DNA of 64,000 nucleotides from Rhexocercosporidium sp. MPI-PUGE-AT-0058 (taxonomy: Eukaryota > Ascomycota > Leotiomycetes > Helotiales): the NCBI GenBank assembly GCA_020746875.1, contig JAGTJL010000014.1:1736001-1800000 (forward strand). Reading direction: 5' to 3'. How positions within the stretch are numbered: the stretch's first letter is position 1; every line of letters starts with the position of its first letter. The notes under the pieces were generated by a model that was not told the DNA's origin, ran no database searches, and saw only the letters and a program-made list of their open reading frames with translations. A program made the position numbers and the translations under genes. Of this stretch, positions 30,401 through 42,139 are shown in pieces.

Positions 30401-32019
30401 ACCTGAAAGCGTCGGCAAAGATTACTACAGTGTCCTGCCGCGATCTGCACTCAAGAGGGATGCTATATCAACTGCTTTCTCTCAATTTTCCTCAATAATT
30501 CCATCCTTCTTACACAAAATCGAAACCGAACTTGTCGTTAAAGAACTTTGCTCATCCCTGCTTGCCCATATCGACATCTCTGACGCGGCAATAGTTCGAA
30601 AAGCAATCAGTACTTCTGGTGCACGGGAAAAGGGCGACTATCAAAAGCTTGAGTTCCTGGGGGATTCTATTTTGAAAATGCTTGTTTCCATCTTCTTGGC
30701 TTCCAAGCGTAAGTAGCCGCTCCCTTCTTGCTCACTATAATGTGTTCATGGAAACTCCGGTAAAGCCAAGTATCAAAGAAAGCTAACTCGATTCGATAGA
30801 CAATCACTGGCCGGAAGGCTACTTATCCGCGAAAAGAGCCGCAATTGTGTCGAATGCTCGGTTATGCAAAGCTGCTCTCGATCGTGGATTGGACAAGTTT
30901 ATCTTTACCGAAGTCTTTACGGGAAAGGGGTGGCGTCCTTTCTATGTTGAAGAACTACTGAAAAGTGAAGAGAATGGAACAAGGCGGATCTCGAGCAAGT
31001 CCATTGCTGATGTTGTGGAATCCCTTATTGGCGCCGGATGGAAAATGGGGGATTTCCAAACATCACTGTCAATTGCTCAAATTTTCTTGCCAGAAGTTGA
31101 CATGCCAAGTGTTGAAGTTGGAAGAGCACAGTTATTTGACGTTGAACCCGTGGATAGTCCATTACCGGAAGACCTATGTCAGTTGGAGAGCCTTGCCGGT
31201 TATTCTTTCGTGAAGAAGTCTCTGATCATCCAAGCCATGTCGCATAGATCTATCAATACCGCAACTGCGAGCTACGAGCGGTTGGAGTTTCTTGGAGACA
31301 GTATTCTGGAGGCCTTGATAGTCACCGAAATATCAAGGTTCGAGGATAGCCTTCCGCTTTCCTTCATGCATCTTTGCAAGACAGCCTTAGTCAACGGCGA
31401 CTTCCTTAGCTTCATCGCTCTCGAGTGGAGTATAACCCAAAAGGAAACATGTTTGAAGGAAAATCACCTAACTGGTGCGATGGAAGTGATAGATTCTGAA
31501 TTTCAAATGCCTCTTTGGCGGTTTATGAGACACGGAATGGTCGACATCGGCATAGAACAGCAAGAGATAGTCCGACGGCACATATCACTACGCCATGATA
31601 TTCTGTTGGCAATGGAATCGGGAAGCGAATACCCTTGGACACTATTGGCACGCATTCAAGCGAACAAGTTCTACTCAGACATAGTAGAGAGCCTTTTAGG
31701 AGCGGTTTGGGTCGACTCCGGGATGGAGGCGTGCAGACAAATCTTGGACCAAATGGGGATCATCAAGTATCTTCACAGAATTATCAAGGAAAGAATCAAT
31801 CTTCTGCACCCTAGGGAAGAACTAAGCATTCTGTCTGGTGGAGATGAGGTAGTGTATGAACTGCATGCGTCTGAAATGGAAGACGGGAAGAGTGGGAGAA
31901 AGTGCAAAGTGTTTGTTGGGGGGGATCTGGTATATGAAGGTGATCAAGGGCAAAACAATGATGAAGCAAAAACAAGAGCCGCTGAAGGGGCGATAGCTAA
32001 ATTAAAGCTTGTGAATTAG
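27457..32019 (+). CDS. dcl2: Dicer-like protein 2
   Basis: RNase III enzyme that cuts double-stranded RNA into small RNAs for quelling and antiviral RNA interference. Six exons (27457-27672, 27732-27760, 27827-27875, 27927-28179, 28231-30708, 30800-32019) join to 4,245 bases, 1,414 residues, normal for fungal DCL-2. Domains: DExH helicase with motif I MDTGSGKTH, VSTFAVL, motif II FDEAHNC (rebuilt across an intron) and LGLTASP; helicase C with GIIFVKERATA, ATSVLEEGIDVP and QRRGRAR; Dicer dimerisation domain around AFEAYTALYHAGL (about residue 755); RNase IIIa with KLEFLGDSILK and SIADVVESLIGA; RNase IIIb with RLEFLGDSILEA and SDIVESLLGAVW; short dsRNA-binding-like tail (DEAKTRAAEGAIAKL). Both catalytic acidic clusters are kept in both RNase III domains. 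No PAZ seen, as usual for this clade. Appears intact. Confidence 0.94.
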
Positions 32020-34053
32020 AGTTTAGGATCTCAGAGGTCGTAACGCAAATAGCAGCAAGAAGCCTCAAGCTAATAGAAGCAAACAATATTTCTGTAGAGA
32101 CTTCAAAGTCTGTAAATTATATAATCTTTATACATATAATCTTCGGGTCATAGTATTGTGTCCGGTTCTGAGAGGTTACTCATCTCATCTCATTGGTAAT
32201 TCTATAGCGCATCGTGGTCTAGAGATAGATACTCCGGACCCCCCACCCCCGTCTTTCAGTTTCTAGCACCTTCAACAACACAATCACAACAATACTATTG
32301 ATAGTATCCGCTTGTTACTCAAGTTTAAGCTGACCTGATACTTGGCCCTAAGAAGCTGCCTAGGGAGTTCCTTCCTAGACCGGGCTTCTGAGGGGAGGAG
32401 GGAGCTGTTGTCTAGCAAGGGTAGCCGGCGAGTAAAAGGATTGAGCTACCGCTCCCCTACAATTGGAGATCTATTCTTGCATCGGGTGAGTCAGTTATCG
32501 ATTGAGTGTATAGATCATACGTCAAGGGTGTCCAATGGATCGAGGGTTAGTCTTGTGAGGTCCCTCCTCGTTGGCTTTATCCGGCTGACATTCATTAGCG
32601 TGGAGCTCTCGGAGAGAATGGGAGAGACTTGAATAAAAGTACTGTGCGTAAATGATGCATCACATGAGGACTATCTGAAACGACAGAACTGCTTCTCTGG
32701 GTCGACGATAGTATACTACGAAGTGAAGCCTGTGTCGACACGTGCTGTGATTCAGCTTCATCACATAGCGAGAGCTCCCTTCGAAGTGCTCTTCGGCGGC
32801 AGCCTTGAAAAGTACTTTCGAAAGAAGGCTTCACAAACATAAACAGAGGCATCTAAGCACGTATCTCGCATTTGTGAATATAGCCTACCTGTTGACGAAG
32901 GCATCGGGTAGGTTATGGTTGGTTAGCTAAGCGAGCGAGCACTATAGCTATAGCGCTAGTAAGCACTCCTATTCAGGAGCTTAATGTATTATATGTAATA
33001 ATATAATACCGGTTTAATACGTAATTGCGTAACGTTTAATTAATTTAATATTTGCTTCTGTAAAGCCTTAAGGTATGTTATACGATAATTGTAAGCGTTA
33101 TAAGCTGTAAAAAGCTTCTTAGTCGCATATATACGCCGACGTGGCTCTACGGAAGTATTTTATATTATTGTTTTGAAAACTATTATAATTTTTTAAACTC
33201 GTTATTAAATTTTAAACTATTGACTTTTGTTCAGGCTCTTAGTATTAGTATACTTTAAACTAATAATATTATTGTAGAAGGGAAAATACCAAGTACATAA
33301 CAAGAGGGTAGCAAAGCAAGTGCCGGAGGGTAAACGTAGGAAATACTTATTTAATAAGTACCGAAGATATTATATATTTAAAGAATATGATTTATTAAAA
33401 AAGAAGAAGAGTATAATTTAAATAAGAAGGAAAAGTTATAATGTGGTAAGGTTAACCTCAGAAGTCCATTTGTCACGTGATTGAACTGCCTCTCTAATAG
33501 CCAACGACTCCAGAGGCAAGCGTATTAATTGTTATATTTAGCCGTGTATTGTGGTTAATCATGTAAAGGGGCAGTTGATCTACGACTAAATTATAGAATA
33601 GGAGATGCCCGATCGATTGGCGTTATTTTTAGGTCGCTGCGGTGCTTTGTTGTTAAGTTATTTCCAAAAATTCGGTTTGGTTGCGAGGAGACGTTTTTAT
33701 GATGATAGAGACAAAGGAAAGGCTTGAGCGCGGCTCCGTGCAGACCGGAAGCCGCTAGTGGCTGAAGAACGCCATACTGATTTATCGCAGTTCCGCTGAC
33801 AAGCATAGAAGCGTTATGCCACATCTCGGCGCCAACGCATAAAATAGCGGTATTGCTGTAAGGAGAATATTATCGCGAAATGGCCAGCACTAGTCATAGA
33901 CAGGTATTCACGTATTCAATTCGTATATTTTCACATTGGGAAGTGAAGAATAAAGTCAAGAGTTGGAAAGAAAGCAAAGGAGGTTGCTTTTTTGATTTAT
34001 AACTAAAGTTCAGTTTCTTATCAAGCCAAAACTTGGCAAGAACTAACTCCTTC
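32020..34053. other. Gene-poor 2 kb with AT-rich patch
   Basis: No gene recognised. 32950-33460 is strongly AT-rich with TATTAT/TTAATT runs and looks like an old RIP-mutated repeat remnant, but no transposon protein can be read. 32340-32640 and 33590-33830 hold open frames without domain resemblance. No tRNA seen. Confidence 0.4.
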
Positions 34054-36150
34054 TCACCAGCTATTCGCATCTTTCAAAATAACATCAGTAGCCTTCATCC
34101 CCAACATAAACGTCGGTATGACTGGAAACCCTCCCGGCGTCCTCGGGAACGCACTCGCATCCACCACCCTCAACCCCTTTGTCCCTCTCACCCTAAAGCT
34201 CGAATCCAACACCGCCATCGAATCCCCATTACTCCCAATCGCACACGTACTAGTTGCATGATGCGACCACGCCTGCGCCCTAACTATCTCTTTCACATTG
34301 CAATTCCTTGGTCCATTACACGGCAAAATCTCCTCAAAAGGCGCCAACTGACTCCCCTTCTCCGTCAAAGTGTCAAACACCTTCCTCCCAAAATCAATCC
34401 CCTCTGCAAAGGCCTGCAAATCAGCATCCGCGCCCTTACCCTCGAAGAACCGGAAATTGATAGAAGGGACATCGCGAGGATCGTTGGAAGTGAGTTTGAC
34501 GGTCCCGAGACGACTCTGTGCGTGGATTTTCACCATCGAGAAATCGAATGAGGAAGCGGGGTCGCTGGGGACGGTGTTGACTGTTTCGGAGGGCCAGTAT
34601 CCCCGGAATGCGCCGGGGTAGGCCGGGAACATGAACATATCCCGTTCGTTGAACGCTGCAGCGCTGGTTTTGACCATGAGTGCTGCAGATCCGAGGGTTG
34701 CGTAGGGGCCTTTGCCATCTTGCCACAGGGCGAGACACGGGTCGTTTGGTGCGCCGAAGGTGCATGCTGGCTGGTTGAGGGTGGTGAAGTTGGATGTGAG
34801 GGATTGTGCTGAGACGCCATATTCGGTGTTGTCTTGGAGGTTGGAACCGACGCCGGGAAGGTCGACGATGCTTTTGATGTGTAGCTTTTGGAGATCGGCT
34901 TTGGGCCCGATGCCGGAGAGCATGAGGAGCTGGGGGCTGTTGAAGGCGCCGCCGGAGATGATGACTTCTTTGCGGGCGAAAGCTTGTTTGGTGGTGCCGG
35001 CGGTGCTGGCCTTGTGGCGTGGATCGGCGCTGTAGAAGCTCTCGCCTACCACGTATTCGATGCCGGTGGCTCGTGGGGTGTACCCGGATTGGTCGAAGAG
35101 TATTTTGGTAGCGAAGGAGCGTAGACTGACTGTAAGTGGGTATTTCTTGGAGCCGTTGGGATTTGTTGCATTCCAGACATTGACGACGGCATTTCGGGCA
35201 CTGACTCGTCTGCCTCGAACGTCGCTATGTCGTGGAAGACCGAAGAGACCGACTTGCTGATCACGGTTCGGGGCGTTATTATTGAGATCAGTATCATTCA
35301 TCAGGAGTTTGACTATGTCTGTGGAATCTTGTCCGAACAGTTCGGCGGTAGTTTGAAGGACCTCGGTGGCATGTGGATTGTTCGCCAAGTCCGTCGACGT
35401 GGAAAGATCAAGGAAGCCACTGAAGCCATGTCCTACGGTGCCTTTGGGCACAATGTGATCATTCTCCAGTTTGACGAAATACTTGCGCATGTTATCCGCA
35501 CTGGGCTCAGTTAATCACTTCTCTTTTGCAGATTGGGCAGGTTGTTAACATACGTCCAGGACTTATCACCGGTCAGATCCACAACGTTCTGCCAATCACT
35601 GTTGCTAGGGAGAGCAGCGACCATGGCATTGTGGGTAGAGCAGCCACCTAAAGTTCCCGCTCGTGGGTAGCTGAGACAGCGTTAAAATTATGTATACCAT
35701 AGCAGTCAGGTGGTGGCCCAAAGAGACCGGGGAGACCTACTAGACACCGAGCTTCGTCGATCCCGCAGGAGGATCCAAGCCAACATAAAACAAGCCCTCC
35801 TTCGTCCTCCAAGTCAGACGGTCGAATTCGTCGTTGATAGTCTCATTCGAGTGATACTTGACGAAGAAATCCCATCTCATCACTGGGTCGTTGTTTGATA
35901 GGAAGAACAAACCGGCAACTTCCTCGTGGGGATTCTTTCCTTGGTCATCGCCTGCTTCAATCAGCAGCACAGATTGCCCAGCTTTAGCAAGATTAGCGGC
36001 AAGGGTACCGCCACCGGGCCCAGAGCCGACGACAATGTAGTCATAGGTGTTGTCGTTGTTTTTGTTGGTGGCGGTGACCGATGCTGTTGCGGAGGAGAAG
36101 AGCGCAAGGGCGGCGACGAAGATCGAGTTCCGGTACCACGTTCTGGCCAT
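34054..36150 (-). CDS. GMC oxidoreductase, secreted; one splice donor damaged
   Basis: FAD-dependent glucose-methanol-choline (AA3-type) oxidoreductase. A signal peptide (about 1-27, hydrophobic FVAALALFSSATA) is followed by the Rossmann motif YIVVGSGPGGGTLAANLAKA and LLIEAG, the GGCSTHNAMV block, the GMC signature FNSPQLLMLSGIGP, and near the C-terminus the catalytic His region AWSHHATSTCAIG with FPVIPTFMLGMKA. Exons 36150-35744, 35670-35554 and 35500-34054 join in frame to 1,971 bases (656 residues), the usual length. The second intron (35501-35553) is canonical. The first (35671-35743) has a good acceptor and branch site, but its 5' end is CTAGTA instead of GT; no GT donor nearby keeps the frame. 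So the gene is either newly broken at that donor or uses a very weak site (a GC at about 35752 also keeps phase). Substrate unknown. Confidence 0.82.
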
Positions 36151-37282
36151 CTTGAAAATCTAAGGTTAACCTTGCTGTAGAGTAAGGTTCAAGATTCCGA
36201 TTCCCCAGATAAGGTTACAACGATTAACTCAGACTTTGTGAGTGAAGCCGCTGGCCGCTGATGGCAGTGGTGGTTCTTGTCCAGTGCAGTGGGAATGAGA
36301 GCTTATGTACCTCTGTTCACAACCCCTCTTTCAGATCTCCTCCTCCCCCTTCCTTTCTTTTTCCCGTTCCTGCATATCGTAATATTGACAAACACTGCAG
36401 ACGGCGGGGGGGCGGGGGAGGGGGGTTTCCCGAAGCTGCCATTGGGAACGGGGTGGGTTTTTTGCCAGGCCTGCAAGCCCCTTTCGTACTAGTACTAGTA
36501 CTCCGTAAGTACACGTGGGATTCAGTGATCCTTCGCGTGTCTCGCTTCACCACTGTGTCTTGGAAATGTCAGCTTTGGCGAGATGGAGATTAGTAACCGA
36601 AGGATGAAGCCGCCTCTACTGAGGGTAGGCTCTAGAAACCCTTCCGGCCGATAATTTAGAGCTGCCAATGAAATGGTTCAAGACATGCTGCATGCATACC
36701 TACATCTACTATTGATCCTGCCAATCAATTGCATCACTGTACAGTGTCCATGGCTGGAAAAAAGGGCTTCAAATCCCCCGTAATGGTGACAACAACAGCT
36801 CGGATATTGGGACCTGTAATTGCGTGCCTGGTAAGTAACGAACTGGGCTGCATAAGTCCGTGCGTTCGGGGCATTTTGCTAACAAGCACACCCTGAAGGA
36901 AAAATTCGACTTTTGATACTATTGAATAATTATACGATTTTGAAGTTGAATAAGAAACTTTCGTCAATTATTAGATCACCCTTTTAGTTTCAGTGGGTTT
37001 GCTTTACTACTTCTCGTGTACTTCTAGTTTGAAAAAGCAGACTCTGGTTTTTCAGCTTTTATTTTAGTGAGCAAAATGCCCTGAACACACGGACTTTTGC
37101 AGCCCAGTTCGTAAGGCACAGAGATGCGGAGGTACCGGACGAGCTGAAAGTGCTCCCGTGAATTTAACTTTTGCATTTCTTCCTTTCTTGGCATCTGCTC
37201 CGGAACTTGCTGGGATTGTTTGTGCATCATGCAGGCATGCCAGGGTGCGAGAAAACGAATGCAAGAACGCGAGATTGGGATA
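36151..37282. other. Intergenic, nothing recognised
   Basis: Contains a poly-G/C run (about 36405-36425) and a CTAGTACTAGTACTAG-type palindromic run near 36487. The first 100-200 bases are the presumed promoter of the GMC gene. No gene or RNA could be supported. Confidence 0.4.
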
Positions 37283-37284
37283 CA

Positions 37285-37446
37285 GTACGAAAGGGGGTTT
37301 TCAGTGGCTCTCGCCCACCCTTGTAAGGCAGCAAGGCAGTTCTTCCAATCAAAAGTATAGAATTCTAGAATTCTCTACAAATTTCCTTAAATATTAAGAC
37401 AAAATACCTGGGGTGAGCGAGAACCATTGAAAACCCCCTTTCGTAC
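37285..37446. mobile_element. MITE-like element with 35-base terminal inverted repeats
   Basis: The left arm (37285-37319, starting GTACGAAAGGGGGTTTTCA) and right arm (37412-37446) are reverse complements with three mismatches, around a 92-base AT-rich core with no coding capacity. The core centre holds a perfect palindrome AGAATTCTAGAATTCT (37359-37374). TA dinucleotides lie just outside both arms (37281-37282 and 37451-37452) but at unequal distances, so the target duplication is not certain. Size and layout fit a miniature inverted-repeat element of the Tc1/mariner or similar type. Confidence 0.7.
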
Positions 37447-37654
37447 ATCGTACCATATCTTGTCTTTGCATTATTCCTATGATTTCAGAGAAATTATTCC
37501 GAACCCACGTTTCTAGAACAGGATCAATATCCGAGATTTTCGCAGCCCCACCCCGCCTCCTACGCCTACGGCGGATTATCCTTGTGCCCTTGGCTCAAGT
37601 CCTTCCTAAAGGATCTCCCGATATCCTTCTATCAGTCCACACTAACCACTTCAG

Positions 37655-37888
37655 ATGTGCGATTACACTTCCTATGACGACTTTCGTGAACTTCGACCAG
37701 GGGCTGTAGCAGCATATGCTCAGAAGCTTCTGAAATCAGGATATGAAAAAATTCACGCCCAGCCAACGACAACAGAATCTAGAACAACACGAACATTTCT
37801 GACAGTTGCTAAGAACAAGGTGACAGCTATAGTCGTAATATTAAATACCTTAGTCTTTGGTGTAATAGGTTTAAGTTGGGCTATATAA
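37655..37888 (+). CDS. Hypothetical small protein with C-terminal membrane helix
   Basis: 77-codon open frame with an ATG start. The first half is polar (YTSYDDFRELRPGAVAAYAQ); the end is a hydrophobic stretch (AIVVILNTLVFGVIGLSWAI) that would span a membrane as a tail anchor. No family recognised. The frame may be chance, but composition is more protein-like than the other short frames around it. It lies just right of the MITE-like element and is followed by AT-rich DNA. Confidence 0.3.
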   Translation: MCDYTSYDDFRELRPGAVAAYAQKLLKSGYEKIHAQPTTTESRTTRTFLTVAKNKVTAIVVILNTLVFGVIGLSWAI

Positions 37889-38589
37889 GGCGGTATGTAA
37901 GTTTGGCTGATAAGCTATATAAAATAATGTTGTATACAAGTCGAGGCATTACAAACATTCGGCTAGAGCTAGGTGATGTGACGGTTTAAAGCTCCCAGAG
38001 CCTCATTTCCAGTCTCGGCTATGTACTTCTTATTTGGAAAGTTACCAAGATTAAATGAGCTTTATAAAGCTTACTTTTATATATAAATTACTTCTCTCCT
38101 TACTTTCTTTTTTACGTAATTATAAATTCTAAAAGACTCTTATTATCTTCATATTCTTGCTATAAAATATAAGGCGCTATTCACAGGTAATTGCCGTCTT
38201 TCATAAAGCAAGCGTCACAGGTGATGTTTACAAATATATCTCGAGAAAGTTAGTGATGAAAAACAATATCGCTAATAAACCTTGCGCTTTAAAAGTTAAA
38301 ATGGTATTTCGAAGTAGCTTATTTATACTTTTGTAGATTTTGTTTTCGCTCACTATAATCTCAGTTAGGTCTTGTAACAAAAATCTCAAACTGTTGAGTT
38401 AGAAAGATAAACGAGACTCGCTACTGAGCACGCTTAGTCAAGGCATTTCCTGTAATTTTTGGCTAGAATTGACCCGCTATGCTTCATCTCCCTTCTGTTT
38501 CGGCGCATTATTATACAAAATATCTGCTGGTACTCTAAGAAGTTCTGCCTTTAGTATGATATTATGGTGCTGCTCAAGTGGACCAGGAG
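37889..38589. other. AT-rich intergenic DNA
   Basis: AT-rich with several TATAAA/TTATAT runs (38030-38180); probably RIP-affected repeat relic. No gene recognised. Confidence 0.4.
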
Positions 38590-38835
38590 CTGCTTATCTG
38601 TGTATCTCACTCCCAACTCCCCTCCCTCACACAAAACAAGAGTCCGATACTTGCCAGTATCAAGACAACCCCCACGCCCACACCGACTCCAATACCTATC
38701 TTTGCTCCAGTGCCAATACTTCCACCAACATTACCATCACTTAAATTTGAGGGTGTAGACATCGAGGTGGTGGGTTATTTTAGCGATCGAAACGGATGCA
38801 GTCACAGTCACTATCACTGACATTATTGCGGCATA
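38590..38835 (-). pseudogene. C-terminal fragment of a Ser/Thr-rich single-pass membrane protein
   Basis: Read on the minus strand: a VTVTASVSIAK segment, then one base out of frame TTSMSTPSNLSDGNVGGS, a Gly/Val/Ile helix (GAKIGIGVGVGVGVVLILAS, then IGLLF) and a short charged tail ending in a stop near 38602. This is the juxtamembrane Ser/Thr stretch plus transmembrane helix typical of fungal cell-surface proteins of the mid2/WSC-like type. No upstream ectodomain is present, so it is a fragment with a frame break. Confidence 0.5.
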
Positions 38836-39989
38836 ACTTCACCATGAACATTTCTTGGAATAGAATTATAGATATCTAATGCTCTAATAAAAGGCCTCAA
38901 TAGATTCTACATCTTTCTTAACGGTTTGAAGCATCTCAATTGCAGTAAAGATGAGAGTTTTAAAAGCGTGGTTGGGCGGCGGAGGCGAAATCGGAAAGCG
39001 CAAGTGTGATTGTCAAAACCTCCCAAGTTGCGAGCAGGTGCAACCGGTTTTCTCTGAATGCGACTTCGGAAACTCTTCACGAGCAAGATTTGATTTATTT
39101 CAAGGAAGGAGATAAATGGTTGCTATTGTCGTGAACGCATGCGTTGTTTTTTGATTTTAATTCCTACATCAACAACCTACTCGAACGAGATGTTGTCTGT
39201 TTAAGGTTTAACTGGCCGGCTAGCTGTAGATCGAAAGAACCGCCGGTCGCGGTACAGCCCGAGTTTAGGTGGCACATGTCGTAGGCTACTAAGTTTATTT
39301 ACTCACGTGAACTCCACAGCTCAGCAGATAGATTAATAAAGTCTGTAAGTAGGGGAATAATTAAGTCACGCCGGTTGCCGCTACTTAGATAAGTTATAAA
39401 AAGAGCTGTTAGACCACTTAATATCTAAAGAAGTTAGTTAATATTTAAAGAATTATAAAAACACAATAGCTTCAACACCGCTTTAAAGCCAAGATTCAAA
39501 CCTCTTTCGAGCGTAAGGTTGAAATCGAGGGATTGCTTGTCCCATATCACAAATTCCTTGCGTGACTCTTTCAATCGCACCGGCGAACCGGAGGGCCAGC
39601 TGAATCAATAAGTTACCGGCTAGTCCTCGCTCCCGTGTGGATCGCAATTGTCGGATTCTACCTGGGCGAGGACGTGCATCGTAATCGCTTCATCTCTTCC
39701 TCGATCGACCTTCTGACGCTGGATGCAAGGGATATCTCAAATTTACTACAGAACGGAAGTGTGACTACGGTCTAGCTGGTCGAGGAATATCTTCATCGCA
39801 TCGCATTAGACAATGTCGAAGGACTTGGCTTGCGACCGATTTTGAGCCTGCTATTGAGAGAGGCACGCTAACTTGACGAGGAGCGCCAAGATGGCCTTTT
39901 TCGAAGCGTTCTGCAAGGCGTTCCCTTCTTGGCAAAGGTCTTGCCCTGCGATGTATTTCCACTGTGGGATTTCAGGCTGATATTTTTTG
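38836..39989. other. Intergenic, contains repeat copy 1
   Basis: Apart from the duplicated segment at 39354-39520 (own entry), no feature could be supported. 39530-39980 is of normal composition and may hold the old promoter of the amidase pseudogene. Confidence 0.4.
39354..39520 (+). repeat. RIP-mutated duplicate of the 5' region of the P-loop kinase gene
   Basis: Aligns with 42140-42313 from GTAAGT(A/G)GGGGAAT, through TCACGCCGGTTGCCG, to AAGCCAAGATTCAAACCTCT. Differences are almost all G-to-A and C-to-T in this copy: GTCTGGAGAAGCTGGTTGAT in the functional copy reads ATCTAAAGAAGTTAGTTAAT here, and the start codon ATGGCTTCAGCACC reads ATAGCTTCAACACC. Same orientation, 2.8 kb apart. Confidence 0.85.
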
Positions 39990-41331
39990 CCTTTACAGGC
40001 GAACATGGCTACAGAAGCTAAATTAGACATGCCAACCTCAGCAGGTGCTTACGTCCTGCAAAATGCGACTGCAACCAGCGATGCTTTCCTGATAGTGAAA
40101 GCTCGTGAAGCTGGAGTGCTTTGATGGGAAATGCGAATCTGGGAGTGCGTTTTCTATAGCTACTGCTCCCTCGAAACTGACCTCTGCATAGGAGTTTGGC
40201 GGATTCAAGTGAGGTTATTGCATGAACATCCATGTATTGAAACTAACCTGTAGTCAGAGACAATGATATCAGCCCATCATGGTCCAGCCTGGGTGGAGAA
40301 ACCCTCTCTCCCTATGATCACCAGGTTCGTGATCGTGACATGCTGCTGGTGATATTAGTCCACTGATAACCACAGCATCCATGCGGCTCATCAGGAGGTC
40401 CCGTTGTCGCCGTGGTAGCTGGATTCGCACCTGTAGCACTAGGTACTGAGATTCAAGGCTCTATCAGCTGTCCTGCGTCGTTCATAGCTCTGTATGGCTT
40501 CAAAACCTCCACTGGGTTGCTGTCACGAGCTGGCATATTACCGTCCTCCACTTCCTTCGACTCCCCTGGCGTGTTTGCCAAAATCAGCATGGGATATAGC
40601 AAGTATGCTGAGCATCGTGTCGAGTCCAGACATTAACCGTATTAGGCTGATATTCAGTCGCTAGGGCACAAGATGAAACCCGGAATGGAGAAGTTCCTGC
40701 AATCTTTGTCTGGCACCAACATCAAGACCCTTGCCGACTTGGTCAAGTGGAACCAAGAACGCCCAGACTTAGCTGGCTCTAAAAGTAAGCCCCTTTGAGT
40801 AATCCCCATGTTTTTACGTCCATTGCTATTGAACCTAAGAAATCTAATCATTTTTTCCTTCAGAATATCCAGGGCACAAATACCTAGAACGTGCGCTAAG
40901 GGAAAACATGCCCGACAAAGAATACGAAGCGGCGCTTACCCGATCCCACAAACTCGGCGTGGAAGAAGGGCCTAGAGCTCGTCTTTGACAAGTACGACCT
41001 AGACGCCATTGTCGCTCCAGCATGGACTCAAATGAGCATCTACGCAGCCTGGTCTGGTGAGTCACCTACTTGGAAAGCACCCTTCTGTGGTCTTTAGTCA
41101 TGTAACTAACTCAAATGTCCCAGGATCCCCAAGGGCAGCAGTCCCGCTCAGCCAGTACAAGAACAAGAAGCCCTATGGCTTGGGTTTCGTCGGCCGTCGA
41201 TTCGGTGACGAGCAGCTGCTGCAGATCATGAATCTGTACGAAATTTCGTTCCCACGGCGCCTGACGCCGGAGAGGATGCACTGGAAGCGATGGGGAAAAT
41301 TGTTGCCTGCGGCGTGGACTTGTCAATAACA
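39990..41331 (+). pseudogene. Amidase, multiply broken
   Basis: Remnant of an amidase-signature hydrolase. In order: SAGAYVLQNATATSDAFLI, KAREAGVL then a one-base shift to MGNANLG, EFGGFK, a DNDISPSWSSLGGETLSPYD block, CGSSGGPVVAVVAGFAPVAL (amidase signature; the Ser-Ser-Gly-Gly core is visible), GTEIQGSISCPASF, YGFKTSTGLLSR, SFDSPGVFAK, KTLADLVKWNQERPDL, YLERALRENMPDKEYEAAL, then a shift to GLELVFDKYDLDAIVAP and AAVPLSQYKNKKPYGLGFV. At least two frame changes (near 40125 and 40970) and loss of sequence around 40590-40660. Introns are still recognisable. Not functional. Confidence 0.8.
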
Positions 41332-42139
41332 CTACCTTGAAACCAACCGACCAGCTACTACGATGGCATTTCAGACAGGCTGTTTTGACTAAAATAGGAG
41401 GTGCTGGTGAGCCTATCTTGAAATATGATTTCCCTCCCGGCTCTGATATGATCGGTAATATACTTCATGGTCCTAAGGCCGCTGGAGGATGGAATTTGAA
41501 CTGTTTAATCGTTTGGCTACTCAATTTGATTGGCTAAGTAGAAGGAGCATAGGTAGGGCATAGAGATGAATTTAATTTCAAGAAGTCGGAACGACTTCGT
41601 CTACAATGATATTTTCCAAACTCATTTAATTTGGCATTTTTTGCTGCTGACTAGGACGTGACCTGTGGGTGCAATGCCCATGTAAGGGTTCTATGCTTGC
41701 AATCACCGCAGAGTATTGCCGAGAGGATTTCAGAGGTATATGATGAGTTTGTGCATCTCTGCTATTGCGAAATTGCTCGAAGATAGGTCGCTGTCACGAT
41801 AGTCAAAGCTCCAAGAAAACAGCGACACTTGGGCATTTTCGTTTTGATTTCGTGGAGTAAACGCTCTAAGACCTGGGCTCTTGGTTCTCAGATCTAAGAA
41901 AAGAGTGCAATTCACGTGAATAGCCTTTTCAAAGTCATGTCTAAAAGACGTCTTTCAATGATTTTTCTATGGTTGACGATTCTGGGTTTCGCAAGCTAGG
42001 CTGATAGCACACCTTCCCTCAGTCTGGGGTCGTATGTAACTGATAGAGCACAATTAAGTTATACATATCAGCTAAGAAAGTCTCGAAACGCAATCAGAAC
42101 AAACTCTATGCACCTATGGATGAGATTCCACAGAATTTC
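41332..42139. other. Intergenic, nothing recognised
   Basis: No gene supported. A CTCTAAGACCTGGG...CTCAGATCTAAG stretch at 41862-41900 faintly recalls family A introns of the NAD+ synthetase gene, but the match is too weak to call. Confidence 0.4.

Noticed and set aside
30709..30799. Family B resemblance of the last Dicer intron
   Set aside because: Only about 12 bases near the branch site (CAAAGAAAGCTAACTC) are alike, which can come from branch-site constraint alone.
35490..35560. A second frameshift in the GMC oxidoreductase
   Set aside because: A canonical 53-base intron (GTATGT...CAG with an ATTAAC branch site) restores the conserved ADNMRKYF segment, so there is no lesion there.
36277..36593. 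Open frames over the poly-G/C run on both strands
   Set aside because: Low-complexity composition, overlap on opposite strands and no domain resemblance; treated as chance.
41862..41900. A family A introner copy outside the NAD+ synthetase gene
   Set aside because: Only short AGACCTGGG and AGATCTAAG words match; the 3' block with TACTAAAG is missing and it is not in an intron.
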